Shown: piece after piece, positions 35,963 through 47,158 of the stretch
Layout of the letters: each line of letters opens with the position of its first letter
How positions within the stretch are numbered: position 1 is the stretch's first letter
Source of the DNA: Ottelia alismoides
Taxonomy: Eukaryota > Streptophyta > Magnoliopsida > Alismatales > Hydrocharitaceae
Length of the DNA stretch: 64,000 nucleotides
Direction of reading: 5' to 3'
Assembly (NCBI GenBank): GCA_037367405.1
Contig: JAZKJV010010624.1
Span: 186,001 to 250,000, forward strand
Made by a program: the position numbers and the translations under genes
Notes under the pieces: generated by a model
Seen by the model: only the letters and a program-made list of their open reading frames with translations
The model's database searches: none
What the model was told of the DNA's origin: nothing

Positions 35963-37851
35963 AGCATATCTGTCGATCATACCCTACTTGAAGATCAAAT
36001 ATAAGAGACGCTTCTTTTGTAGTACCTTTGTGAATATGTATGCAAACTGAAGTTCAATGGAGATGTGTGGAGTGGTGATCTTTCCTCCTTGTATTGTATT
36101 TGGAATGAAGTGACAGTTAACCTCAATGTGCTTGGTCCGCTCATGGAAAACAAGATTGGTGGCAATGTACGTAGTAGACTTGTTGTTGCAGTATAGAGGT
36201 ACGGGACTAACAACTAAAAGTCCGAGTTCCTGTAGAAAGGAAACAAGCCATATGATTTCACGGGTGGCTTGGGCTATTGCCTGTATTATGCCCCTGCACT
36301 CGATCTGTAGACCACTGTCTGCTTCTTGCTTCGTCAAGTAACCATGTTACCCCCAACGAGTATGACGTAGCCTATAGTCGATCAACGGTTCTTAGTCGAA
36401 CATGCATAGTCATCATCTGTAGAGGCAGATACATCAATGTGGCCATTGACCCAACAGAAGAGTCCATGTCCAGGAGATTCCTTTAAGTATCGAAGGATCA
36501 GAAGAATATCTTGCCAATGACTGTAAAGGGGTCTCTTCATGTGCTACTGGCTTTACTCACAACATATGCTATACCTGACCTAGTAATAGTGGGATATAGA
36601 AGTTTACCTACTAGGCTTGTATAGCGGACAATATCCTTAAACGCTGGACCAGTAGATGTGGAATGTTTACTCACTTCTGCAGGGATTCCAGATGGCTTGC
36701 ATCCAAGTAGTCCAAGCCTCAGTTAGAATGTCAAGGAAAGACTTCCTCTATGAGAGATAGAGCCCTGCTGTAGTGCATATCACCTCAATATGGCAAGAAA
36801 ATAATGGAGTTGGCCAAGGTCCTCCGTGACAAAGACCTTCTGGAGGAAGATCTTGGTCTCTGAATTGTCATCATCGTCTCCGGTAATGACCATACCATCA
36901 ACAGAAACAATAAGAATGGCAGTGCCAGTAAATCATCGTCTGACGAAGATAGAGTAGTCAGGTGTCGTCCCTCGAGTGTTGATTTCTATAGTAAGTCCGT
37001 CAAACCTTGCCCTAAGGCTCTACTTCAGGCCATAGATGGCCTTAGGCAGTCCGCATACACAATCCCCCTCGACTACGTAATCCGGTGGTTGCATCATATA
37101 AATCTCCTCTTTGAGTTCACCATAGAGGAAGGCGTTCTTCACATCAAGTTGAACAATGGGCCAGACCTTATTAGCAACAACAGAAAGAATGTACGTATGG
37201 ACCCCATTACGGCAACTGGAGAGAAGGTCTCAAAGTAATCTGCCCCATAGGTTTCTGTAAAGGGTTTTACAACTAATCTGATTTTAAATATGCCAATGGA
37301 TCCATCATGTAACTGTTTGGTTGTGAAGAACCATCTACAAGCCACAGGTCGAACTCTTGTTAGGCACGACACAAGATCCCATATGCTCGGGAGATAAGGG
37401 TATCCATCTCCTCATCCATGGCATGTCGCCAACCATGGTCATGCATTGCACTATAATGATCTATGCAGACAGAAATGACATTTAAGGCATTTACACACCT
37501 CTTGTCACAGCTAGATAAATCATCTATAGAATTAAAAATGTGAAATAGGCTGAAAAGTACTCTGGCTCTTTTGCTTGCGGAGCTATTGGAAGCTCCTCAT
37601 GTACATCCGGGGTAGCAGTAATGGGAGCACTTGAAGAGGGCATATCATCTTACAAAAAAGAAACATGCAAAGGAACAAAAGTATGCGTAGTGGTGTGCTT
37701 GCGTGTATAGATGATTAGTGGAGGTGGAAGATCTAAAGGGATGTCACTTTGTGTAAAGAAGCTAATCCGCTTAAGAAAGCGACATCCACAAAAATATAGT
37801 ATCGATATCGAACAAGATCATAGCACTGATATTTTTGAGTATGAGCGTATC
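35963..37851 (-). pseudogene. Copia-2 pol: RNase H, reverse transcriptase, linker
   Basis: In element order from right to left: a linker with FVDVAFLSGLASLHKVTSL (about 37,750); the start of RT (37,139-37,372, with [20 protein letters not shown] and SPVAVM); an RT middle with many stops; then RNase H (35,984-36,337) with ATREIIWLVSFLQEL, YCNNKSTTYIATN and HERTKHIEVNCHF. Frameshifts break it at several points. It sits antisense in intron 1. The MITE at 37,852 interrupts it. Confidence 0.8.
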
Positions 37852-38767
37852 CAGTGTTCGGAAATGCGGTCCATACGGCCGCATATGCGGCCGCATATGC
37901 GTATTCGGTCACTTGACCGAAGTGCATATGCCATATGCAGCAATATGCGGTCAAAACGCATATGCGGTCCGCATATGCGGCATATGCGGCCGCATATCTA
38001 ATAGGATTCATGTTAATCCATGGCATGTTGATGACACATTAACTCGATTTTTTTCCGTGCAACTCTTATATCATCATTTACATTGATGTATCTTTTCATT
38101 ATTCTCGTATATGTTGCATATGGGAATATAATCTAGGATATTTTTTCTCTTATCCATTTTTTTCCATTGTTCTCAACACTTATTAATGAATTGTTTACTA
38201 CTTTTTGAATTTTTATAAAATGAAATTCATTCTAATTCATCAAATAAAACATGAAATAATTGACTAACATTCTGAAACTTTACATTTTTGTGTTTGTAAT
38301 AATTTTTATATGCAAACAATCTTCCCCTATATTTTGTGTCAACATATTTTATCCCTTGAAGATACATATATGTGTATAATTTTGGGTGTATGTACCTATG
38401 ATTATTCTTTACTTTTGTTATCTATAGGATGTATATATACATTAAAGGTTTTCTTATAGAATCATGTATTCCTTGTTGTATCCAAATTTGTATATGTATA
38501 TATGCATTAAATTCAAAATATACACTAAAAAATAATCATATATCTTATTGATTATATTATCTTATTTGAAATTTTTTATTTTGAATTTTGTTAGATCATC
38601 AACTTTTATATATAAACACATTTTATTGTTTATTTTATAATATTTTAAATTAATATATTACAAACCGCATGAACCGCATATATTTCCGTATACTCCTCCA
38701 CATATCCGCTTACTCGCTTTAGACCACATGACCGAACGAATGCCGCATACCGCATTTCTGAACCTTG
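37852..38767. mobile_element. hAT-type MITE (916 bp) with CATATGCGG arrays
   Basis: Terminal inverted repeats CAGTGTTCGGAAATGCGGT and ACCGCATTTCTGAACCTTG match at 16 of 19 bases. An 8-bp target duplication, AGCGTATC (37,844-37,851) and AGCATATC (38,768-38,775), differs by one transition. Just inside the left end, the word CATATGCGG and its complement recur many times; the core is AT-rich. No transposase. It is inserted in Copia-2. Confidence 0.85.
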
Positions 38768-38775
38768 AGCATATC

Positions 38776-39056
38776 CAAAAAAGACACACTTGATGGTCCT
38801 AGATGATAATTTGCTAGGGTTTATATATCAAGATCAGCCTCTATATCAGTCCCATGTCGATACGATGTTTCGACGATATATCATCGATATTGTCCATATC
38901 AACTACCATTTGTGAAGGAAAGACCTTTTTCGGGGCATATATCTCCATATCGCTCGATGTATCAATCACATATCGATACTGATATATCGATAATATATCG
39001 CGATATCTCGAACATGACAATTTGTCAGCTGCATGGACGTTGTGAACAAATGCACC
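38776..39056 (-). pseudogene. Copia-2 fragment with a TATCGATA-rich insert
   Basis: The ends match the copia region after integrase (on the minus strand, VFGCICS with AADKL, counterpart of FGCICSSDAPVLDKF in Copia-4). Between about 38,830 and 39,014 lies a stretch of repeated ATATCGATA words ending CGATATCTCGAACATG, which resembles one end of another small hAT-type element. Its other end was not found. Confidence 0.5.
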
Positions 39057-39550
39057 CAAAAACTACATTTTCACAGTAAAAACGCTGTAAAGGAAAAAGT
39101 GAGCCATTTCGAGCTAGCCATATTACCCAAAGCAATGCAATATGACGTGGAATCTCCTCCCTAGGAAGACATTTCTCCTGAAATAGTGAATTCCAAAACA
39201 TGTCCAAGTTATGTAGAATAATCTAAGGAGCATGAATCTTAGTCCAAATAGTGCACATCTTCACGTAGTGGAAGAAGATGTGATCTTCCGTTTCAATTTG
39301 TGATTCACAAAGGGGACATGCTATTGGATATGTTTGGGAGGGGTCTTGCACAACGGTCTCTTGTCATTATTCTCCTTCTGCACATTAACCATACAAAGAA
39401 ACTAATTCTGTTAAGTAGTTTTAGACTTCAGATAAATTGCAATCTTGCACCACAACAATGGAGGTATAGTGGGATGTAGTCTTCGTAAATGGTATAATGG
39501 GATGATGCTCAACATGTCTCTCAAGTTCTTGTAGATGACCAAAGACGGAC
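39057..39550 (-). mobile_element. L1-type LINE fragment (zinc-binding end of RT ORF)
   Basis: Minus-strand translation gives a C-x2-C...H...H-type stretch near 39,270-39,310, then DMFWNSLF, REEIPRHIALLWVIWLARN and LQRFYCENV. This is the zf-RVT-like C-terminus of plant L1 ORF2. The same end with the same QRFYxENV occurs at 51,120-51,220. It is inserted in Copia-2 and truncated at both sides. Confidence 0.7.
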
Positions 39551-39564
39551 TCAGTGGTGGGCAG

Positions 39565-39992
39565 TAAATCTAGCCAAAAGGCGGGCCAGGCCGGCCCATG
39601 GGCCTAGACCGAACGGGCCGAGGTTCAAAAATCTCTATCTAAAGCCCGCCATGTACGACCCATGGCCTATTTCGTTCTTTTCCCATTGAATTTTTAATGG
39701 TATTTAATATATATAAATGTTTTTATTAATACCATTTATACGTTATATAACTAATAAAGTAGTTTACATGTTACTTGACATGTAAACTATTAAATTTTAT
39801 TTAAAACTAGTGTCACATATGAAAAACTTGAAGTGTATCATATTAATACATGTATTATTTGGCTTATATTTATATATTTTCTATTTTTTGTTGGCCGGGC
39901 CAGCCCATACCCAAATCTCCTAGCCCAAGTCCAGCCCATGAGTGGGCTGGGCTGGTTGGGCAGGTGGGCCCTCAGCCCGTTGACCAGGTCTA
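39565..39992. mobile_element. hAT-type MITE (428 bp) with GGGCC arrays
   Basis: A perfect 8-bp target duplication GTGGGCAG lies at 39,557-39,564 and 39,993-40,000. The ends are TAAATCTAGCC and GGTCTA, with GGCGGGCC, GGCCGGCCC and GGGCTGGGCTGG word arrays inside both ends and an AT-rich centre. No coding capacity. It interrupts the gag of Copia-2. Confidence 0.85.
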
Positions 39993-40000
39993 GTGGGCAG

Positions 40001-40564
40001 TGTATCAACCATCAGAAATTGGTACTTCACAGGCTTGTATCGTGGATGTAGTTTAGAAAGAAATCGATAGACATGGCATTCATCACGCTTTCCCGCCTGT
40101 TGGTTACAATATGTTGGTTGAAAAATGAGAAGCTCCTCAAACATTCTAGTGAGCATTATGTAGTATTCGATAAGAATCGTATCTCCCTCAGTAGTAGACT
40201 GGATTTGCGTATATATATTGGAGAGTCGGGTTTTGGTTGTCTTCTGGAAGTATGTATGCTCAAGGTTCTCCCACATCGCCTTTGCAATATCTTTGTAAAG
40301 GAGATTTGCCGTAATATTTGGATCAACGTTGTTGGCCATCCAAGTGATAACTTGATAGTTGTCAACATAGGTGTCATAGTCCTTGTTTGTTTGCGTTGAC
40401 CACCGATTAACACCTTGAAGGATCAAGACCACGACATTTAGTTCTCTGAGCCTTTCAATTGCATAGAAGTGACCTACACCATCACATAAGAAGTCATGGT
40501 ACACAGGCTTGGTCCCGATGGACGTCATGGTGATCACATCACACAAGTCAAGAAAAAATGACAT
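40001..40564 (-). pseudogene. Copia-2 gag
   Basis: A frame of about 190 residues with the UBN2-type copia gag layout: RELNVVVLILQGVN, then YQVITWMANNVDPNITANLL, WENLEHTYFQ, RLSNIYTQIQSTTEGDTI, and RFLSKLHPRYKPVKYQFL. It is the best-preserved part of Copia-2. It loses its C-terminus at the MITE. The start near 40,564 (MSFFLDLCDVITMTS) may be intact. Confidence 0.8.
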
Positions 40565-41078
40565 AGAAGATATTTGTTGTCTTAATCAAGCATGATGGTG
40601 ACTTAGGTTACCTTTTCATCCCTCTTTCAAGCTTTTGTAGCAGTGGATTGTGGTTGGAATGCCACGATTCAGACCCTGGAAGGGGTCGAACTATGGCTGG
40701 AACGTCACAGGGAAAGCGTTGGATTGCTTGGGTAGCGGTGCAGGGTGCCACTGTAGTGGGGGGGGGGCAAGCGACAACACAAGGCTTGCTTACGACCTGG
40801 CAGTGCTGCTGGAGCACCTGGGCAGCGATGCGTGGTCGCTAAGCGACGTCGAGGACCGCCGGAAGGCTTTGGAGGTCATGGGATGGTTGGTAGCAGCAAG
40901 ATCGAGGTCTGAACACCGGTCTCGGACTGCTACTCCTATAACAGTTGGAAAAGATGATTTAGGAGGTCTAGGGGAACTTATATAGGATGGAACCCTAGAG
41001 TGCTCATAACTGGGAAAATACATAAATACCTCAGAGGAATTACAATGATATAAGATAAACATAAACACATCTTTGACA
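40565..41078 (-). other. Copia-2 leader and probable diverged 5' LTR
   Basis: Sequence upstream of the gag. A G8 run lies at about 40,760. At about 40,935-41,078 the minus strand reads TGTCAAAGATG... with TATATAAG, which could be the 5' LTR, but it is not clearly alignable to 35,729-35,946 and I found no clear primer binding site. Confidence 0.35.
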
Positions 41079-41079
41079 A

Positions 41080-43206
41080 TAAGAAAAAGGTTCTTTATTC
41101 AATTGTGTTTCCCAAAAAGGACCTTTTATCTCCAAGACCTCGTGTTCTGATTTTGTGGACTTAGTTCATCGCATGACTTTTGGATATGACAAGTTGTTAA
41201 GTGCATCTTTTTTGGCTACTCCCATACCCATAAGGGGTATCGGTTCTTTGATCTTGTCATAGAGAAGTTCTATGTTAATGCTGACTTTATATTCTTTGAG
41301 TCTGTTATATATTGTTCTCCTACAAGTAGCATGATGACTACTTCTAAGTCTGGTGTGGAGGTTTACATTCCACATCCTTCTTCTCCCCCAGCTTCTACCA
41401 TACCTCTTATGGTTCATACTTTGCCTCGTATATAAATTCACAGACTGACTACTAGTCTACTAGACCATCTGTTCTTGTGCCTTCCCCATCATCCATCGTG
41501 TCCCAGGTAAATCTTTAACATTTGACTTTCATTAATGGCACAATTGATGTTTCTATACACCAAGAGACTTTACAGGGTGAGAGTCTAGCTCCTCATGAGA
41601 CTTTGGCCCAAGAGACAGATCATTAAGATGATCTTGACCAGCCTATCACACTTCTGAAGAGAAGAACATATGCTATGTATCCTCTCGTAGGTCGTGTTTT
41701 ACTGGGGTGTCTGTTAGAGAACTTTAAGAAGTTTGTGATGGGATTGTCAGCTGTTACGATCCCACACACATATTAGGAGACTATGCAGGACAACCATTGG
41801 TGTCTTGCTATAGAGGAAGAGATAGATGCACTCCAGTTACGAGGTACATGGAGCTAGGTTACTGCTAATAGGGGCTTCTGTGGTTGGCTATAAGTGGGTC
41901 TTTACTGTAAAACAGAGAGCAGACGACAATGTTTATCGTTACAAAGCTAGACTTGTGGCACATGGATTCATTCAAATATATGGGATGGATTATCCGAATA
42001 CTTTCTCTCATGTGACACGCCATTCTACTCTTGGGATCCTCCTCTGTTACGCTCTGTTGTTATGGTACGAGACTGGTCGCTCTCCCAATTTGTTGTCAAG
42101 AATGACTTCTTATATGGCAATATGTAAGAGGAAGTCTATATACAACAATCACGGGTGTTTGTTGCTGAGGGAGAGTGTCAAAAGATATGCAGACTTCATA
42201 AGGATATGGGTATCCTTAAGCAAAGTCTCTAAGCATAGTTCTAGAAGCTCTCGGATATGATAGAGCAGTAGGGGTTCAAGAGATCAACTGCAGATTACTC
42301 GTTCTTTGTACACAAGAGATCATGAGGTATTGTTTTCATTCTAATTTATGTTGACGATATTATTACTACAAAAGATAATTTATATGTGATATTATTACTA
42401 CAAGTCTTCTTGTAACTCTTATTTAATATATTTTTGGGACAGATATCTTAACGTGTTTCTCCCTTTTATGGCTCAAAAAAAAGAGGAGGTACATGGAGCT
42501 TGTTGGGAAGCTTCTTTATGTGACTATTACCATGTCAAATATCTCCTTTGTAGTGAGCACAACCATCTAGTTTATAGAGCAACCACATCAGACTCACATG
42601 GATGCAGTTTCTATGATCCTAACACATCTTAAGTCTTCTCTATGTACATGGCTGCTATTAAGTAAAGGGATATCTCTTGAGTCTTGCCATCACAACATGT
42701 GCAGATGCTGACTATGCAGGATGCCCAAAAGGCAGGAAGTTCACCTCTGGATTTGCAGTGTTCATTGTGAGCTCATTGGTCTCCTGGAAAATCCAAAAGA
42801 CATGAAGTTCACTATGCAGGATGCTGACTATGCAAGAAGGAAGGTCAAGTGCTGAATCTGGGCCATGGCGCAAGGAGCACTAAGATGATGTGGGCCAGGT
42901 CTGTTCTGACCGACCTACTTATTGACGCAACTCTTCTATGCAACTACCATGCGACATTCATGCTGTATTATTCATTGCCAACAAATCAACTTTCTATGAG
43001 AGAATCAAGCACATTGAGGTGAATTGTCACTACTTTAGAAATATCTTACAGAAGGGTTCGTCTCCATGGTAATAAGCAACTAACATTTTCACTAAGGCCC
43101 TAGCCAAGGGGCCTTTCTAGAAGTGTTCTTTCAAGCTGAGTATGAAAGATATCTCTATTCTTTCAAGCTGAGTATGAGAGATATCTATGCCCCAGCTTGA
43201 TGGGGT
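41080..43206 (+). pseudogene. Copia-3: integrase end to RNase H, plus strand
   Basis: Opposite orientation to Copia-2, which it adjoins. It begins in the region after integrase (LYSIVFPKKDLLS). RT follows at 41,826-42,260 (YRYKARLVAHGFIQIYGMDY then PNTFSHV), a YVDD-like motif near 42,345, and RNase H at about 42,700-43,130 with 'gagaatcaagcacattgaggtgaa' coding the ERIKHIEV block. It has many stops. The 5' half is missing, so it is truncated or rearranged. Confidence 0.75.
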
Positions 43207-43344
43207 TGTTATAGGAAGTAATATTTATGTATTTCTTATTTCTTTATGTTAATTTCTCCATTGATTATTGGTCACTTTAGGGTCTCATCTACATAAAGGA
43301 GTCCCATGGCCACGTAATAAACAATTCATTCATTTCTTTCCACA
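43207..43344 (+). repeat. Copia-3 3' LTR (138 bp)
   Basis: TGTTATAGGAAG...TTTCCACA, directly after the copia tail ('ccccagcttgatgggg'). It resembles the 5' LTR of Copia-1 at 32,081-32,233 in reverse orientation. Confidence 0.65.
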
Positions 43345-43838
43345 TCTATTTTTAACATATAAATTTCACAATTTTATATTTTGACCATCAAATTTTATTG
43401 TAAATAATCACATATCAAACTTAATATTTTGTAGAGAAATATCATTATGTTTGAGCATAAATAAGGCTGAAATGGTCTGAACATGTCAAATTGAGAGATT
43501 AAAAATGGAAATGGCAGTTGATTTTATGCTTAAAAACAATAAATTATATCTATTTCAGGATTTGCGAGTTTTGTCTTCTCATTTAGTTTAAAATTCATTT
43601 CACAAATATGCATGCTAGTGGGTTTGCTCCAACATAGTTTTTCACAAACTAAGGCACGGCCTTTAATTGAAATAGCTAATGCATCTCCCTAGTTCCTCCT
43701 CTCTGATACTTACAGACCAGGAATTGTATACTAGCATGAAATATGGTTTTTGATTCCAGGCTCATGAACTTATCAAGAAGTTATCTCCAGTTGCAAATTA
43801 TTCTCGTTGAAAAAAAAGCTTGATGCATTAATTCACAG
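43345..43838 (+). other. Intron 1, 3' end
   Basis: Unique-looking AT-rich intron sequence up to the acceptor ATTCACAG|GATG at 43,838/43,839. No gene or repeat recognised. Confidence 0.6.
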
Positions 43839-43956
43839 GATGTATTATACGATTATCCATGTTGGAAATCCTCCACGGCCTTATTACCTTGATGTGGACA
43901 CTGGAAGTGACTTAACATGGATTCAATGTGATGCTCCTTGCACCAGTTGTGCCAAG
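43839..43956 (+). CDS. APCB1-like: Exon 2 of the aspartic protease gene, with the catalytic DTGS
   Basis: One base plus 39 codons (residues 160-198). The translation MYYTIIHVGNPPRPYYLDVD continues TGSDLTWIQC and DAPCTSCAK. Asp-179, Thr-180, Gly-181 and Ser-182 form the first catalytic motif of pepsin-type (A1) proteases; DAPCTSCAK is the cysteine-containing segment of plant nepenthesin-like members. The acceptor is CACAG at 43,838 and the donor AAG|GTATAT at 43,956/43,957 (phase 0). The reading frame joins exon 1 without a shift. The second catalytic DTG and the flap Tyr should be in later exons, which I did not find before 64,000. Confidence 0.9.
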
Positions 43957-44760
43957 GTATATTTTTTCATATTTAAGATGTTTACACAGAATAGTGCTTG
44001 ATATTGAACTTGTGAATGAGATGATGACGATTATGGGCTAAAATGTTCTCCACATGATGAACAATAAAATGTGAAGTAGATATACATGAAAACACCTTAC
44101 AGAAAAGCTTTATAGAAGCAAAATATTTGGTTTAGCCTGACTGTTTGGAAATTGTTGGTGAAAAAAGATATGAAAATCTGGCATTTTACTGTTGTCTCTG
44201 TTTAAATTTAATGACTTACTCTGACTTGGATCTGAAAAGATACATCATTCTTATAGTTTCCTTCAAATTTCTTTGGCCTTGTTCACTCGCAAAAATCTCC
44301 TTGTGATTCCTGCTCCACTGAGCTGGCATTAGATGTCTTCAAATGAGATTCTTAATTTTATCTTCCAACGGTAAGACATCATTGTTGTTGATGCTTACCA
44401 CAAGCATGCTTTTAAGTGAAAAATAATGTAAGTAGATATCTATCACAATTTCCTGACCAATTCCAAAGAAATTTCTACATTTGAAAGTAATATTTGTGTG
44501 AGAGAGATTATGTATTTGTATTTTTCTTTTCTTTCGGGGCTTGTTGTGTATCATTGCCATAAACCCTTGACTCTTTCTCTTCTATATAAACGGAGTCTAG
44601 GATCTCGTTATAACTAAGTAGGATCATTCCCCAATGTACTGTATCATAGCATCAATGCTACAGTAGTATTCTAATACCTCCATCAAATAGGCCTCCATCC
44701 CCTCCAATAAAACTAGGGGGTGACTCGAATCGAATAAAATCCGTAATTCGATGCAATCCG
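43957..44760 (+). other. Start of intron 2
   Basis: AT-rich, mostly unique sequence after the exon 2 donor. No exon-like frame continuing the protease was recognised. Short frames here show no family signature. Confidence 0.5.
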
Positions 44761-44763
44761 ATA

Positions 44764-45087
44764 CATACATACATATATACGTACGTACATACATACCTAC
44801 GTAGGTACGTACATATGTATATACGTACGTACACACGTACATACATGCATACGTACATACAGACGTCAGACGTACATACGTACGTACATACATACATACA
44901 TACAGACGTACATACATACATACATACAGACGTACATACGTACGTACATACATAAGTACATACATACGTACGTACGTACGTACATACATACGTACCTACA
45001 TACATACGTACATACGTACACACATACCTACGTACACACATACCTACGTACATACATACATACGTACATACATACATACGTACATAC
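44764..45087. repeat. TACG/TACA tetranucleotide microsatellite (about 320 bp)
   Basis: Long imperfect array of TACG, TACA and a few TACC/CAGACG units. The minus strand is open in two frames only because the repeat lacks stops there (Met-Tyr-Val-Cys-Thr repeats). Confidence 0.95.
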
Positions 45088-45199
45088 GCCGACTAGTCGG
45101 CTCGTTAGTCGGGTTGACCGACTAATGGCCGACTAGGCCTAGTCGAGTCGGCTACCCCCCCGACTCGACTAGTCGGCCTAGTCGACCGACTTTTACAAC
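45088..45199. mobile_element. Terminal fragment of a hAT-type element with CGACTAG arrays
   Basis: Dense CGACTAGTCGGC, GTCGAC and GGCCGACTAGG words end in CCGACTTTTACAACAATG, whose complement CATTGTTGTAAAAGTCGG has the form of the CATTGTTTTAAAAAATGC end at 53,585. The other end was not found; the microsatellite abuts it. Confidence 0.5.
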
Positions 45200-45815
45200 A
45201 ATGCATATATATATATACATACATACACATACATACGTGCAATATCACACAGACGAAATAGATAGAATTCACGGTTTATCATGCTGTCATATATTATATG
45301 TTTGACATATAACATAAATTTCTTCGACGTATATTTAATCATACTATTAATTACAACAATATTTGAATGGTTTGCTCAAAATGCATAGGATTTACAGTTT
45401 CTCGTGTGATCATATATTATATGTTAGACACATAACATAAATTTCTTCGACCTATATTTAATCGTACTTTTAATTACAATAATATTTCAAAGATAGATAT
45501 GCATTGTTTAATTCTTTTACAACATTTATAAACAATGATCTCTTCTTTGATTGGATGAAAATGTGTAGAACGGGATATGATGTTGCTTATCGTCCATTCT
45601 AGTGTTCTTATCTCTATTATTTCATCGTATTTTATAGTGTTAAGTATTGTATATTGGGCAACGGACATATAATTACATTGCCATATATATAATTATAGTT
45701 TTCTGCATATTTTTCTCTATAAATTGAGGTTTACTCCTCGACCATCTCGAGGTTACGCCTCGCCTCGATTCCGAGGAAAACGCCTCGTTCCGCCTTTCAT
45801 TTTTTCAAACCTTGG
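45200..45815. mobile_element. Right part of a hAT-type element with an internal direct repeat
   Basis: 45,728-45,815 has the GCCTCG-rich subterminal words and the end TCAAACCTTG seen in the elements ending at 53,188 and 54,577. Internally, two copies of about 102 bp (45,266-45,366 and 45,389-45,490; shared CATATATTATATG and ATAACATAAATTTCTTCGAC) lie 123 bp apart. The left end is missing or unrecognised. Confidence 0.5.
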
Positions 45816-45829
45816 TGGGATGTATTTAA

Positions 45830-46347
45830 GCTTGTTTTGTCTTGGATATTTTCTTGAGTATGAATGCTATTTGATTATCATTCTTTAATGATGTTTTATA
45901 GAGCTTTAAATGGCTGTCGCAACGTGGTGTCTGTCAGGGATGCTCGTTAGCACTCCTGCTATTCGTCCTTACTATTGACTTTGCCGGTTAGGGTTGACCG
46001 TACGATCACGTGAGGCTTTTGCAGAGGGTACTCAAAGGAGGAGATCTCGATTCCTATTCTTCAGTTTGTTGATGATATGATCCTCTTTACCAAGGGGGGT
46101 CCGACAAGTTGCAGAGGCTTTTCAGTGGCCCTTGATCTCTTCGGGACAATGTCGGGGCTGAGAACTAATATGGAGAAATCAGAATTTGTAGCTTTTTGGA
46201 TAACCGAGGAGGATATTGAGATTTGTGCAGGTTGGTTGTGCTCCATGCAGGGCATTCTGCTTTTGCGGTACCTGGGTGTCTTGCTATTGGCAGGAAAGAT
46301 GAGGTTGGTGAACTATACTCCGGTGATTGAGAAGATGGAGCAGAGAC
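45830..46347 (+). pseudogene. L1-type LINE reverse transcriptase, part 1
   Basis: Plus-strand RT with frame breaks. At about 45,921 it reads GVCQGCSLALLLFVLTIDFA, the usual G-x-R/C-Q-G-C/D-P-L-SP block. It then has EEISIPILQFVDDMILFTKG with the FVDD active site at about 46,065-46,076, followed by FGTMSGLRTNMEKSEF and RYLGVLL. It is cut at 46,347 by a hAT element and continues at 53,197. Confidence 0.85.
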
Positions 46348-47002
46348 CATTGTTTAAAAAAAACACGCCTTGAGGCGCAAAGGCGCTCGAGGTGAAAAGG
46401 GGCAAAGGAAAAGAGCCTCAAGGCAACCGCCTCCCTAGTTGAGGCGATCACCTCGGATGATCGAGGCGGTCGAGGCGAGTCGATGAGGCAGGGCAAGGCA
46501 GTACCTGAGGCATTATGGATTTATCAAGCATTTTTTAATAAAATAATTGGTTCTATTGGTAGTTTCAGATGTTTATAAAGACCTAGTTGTTGAGGATATA
46601 TTTATACAAGATAAATGGTTAAATTTGACCTCTTTCTTATTTATATTTACCATTAACATGTCGAATTATTTCAGTGAACTCTTAGTATTACACCCTTAAA
46701 TATATGAACTCGCAAATCTCATAAGCATGCGAATTTGAATACCCGTATAATAAAAATTTTCGGGTTTAGGGTATGGTAGCATAGGGGGACATCATATTAT
46801 TCCTCAACTGGGTTCAACAGAACATACAATTAGTATTCAAATCATATGATTCATATCAAACTGAAATATCTTAATGATAACTATAACCAATGATTTCTTT
46901 TTTTAATAATTATTTTAGTGGCCAATGATTTCCTTTTTAATTAGGTAGATATTTACTAGAAAGGTTTACAGATTTGACATATCCTTTTTTCATGTTCTTA
47001 TC

Positions 47003-47151
47003 TGTGGAAAGTCATGAAATGAAAAGTTGTATTCATCGTATCCCTAGAACTCTCTTATATAGGAGAAAAACTATATGGGAAAATTACATAAAGTAGATCG
47101 AAGAAATAGAGAAATATAAAATAAAGATAAAAAGATATATGTGTCTCAATA
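47003..47151 (-). repeat. Copia-4 3' LTR and adjacent polypurine tract
   Basis: TGTGGAAAG...TCTCAATA on the plus strand. The terminal CA of the partner LTR (TATCAACA) has changed here. CTCCCCCTCAAGCTGG, the complement of the polypurine tract, follows at 47,152. CTTATATAGG contains the minus-strand TATA box. Confidence 0.85.
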
Positions 47152-47158
47152 CTCCCCC

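Noticed and set aside
37733..38086. Overlapping plus and minus frames rich in Ala-Tyr-Ala or His-Met-Arg
   Set aside because: Produced by the CATATGCGG word array of the MITE and flanking copia linker.
40073..40399. Plus-strand frame of 108 codons
   Set aside because: It is the complement of the Copia-2 gag, which reads convincingly on the minus strand.
44624..45077. Two overlapping minus-strand frames of 121 and 139 codons, rich in Met-Tyr-Val-Cys-Thr
   Set aside because: They are translations of the TACG/TACA microsatellite, which has no stops in those frames; no gene signal.
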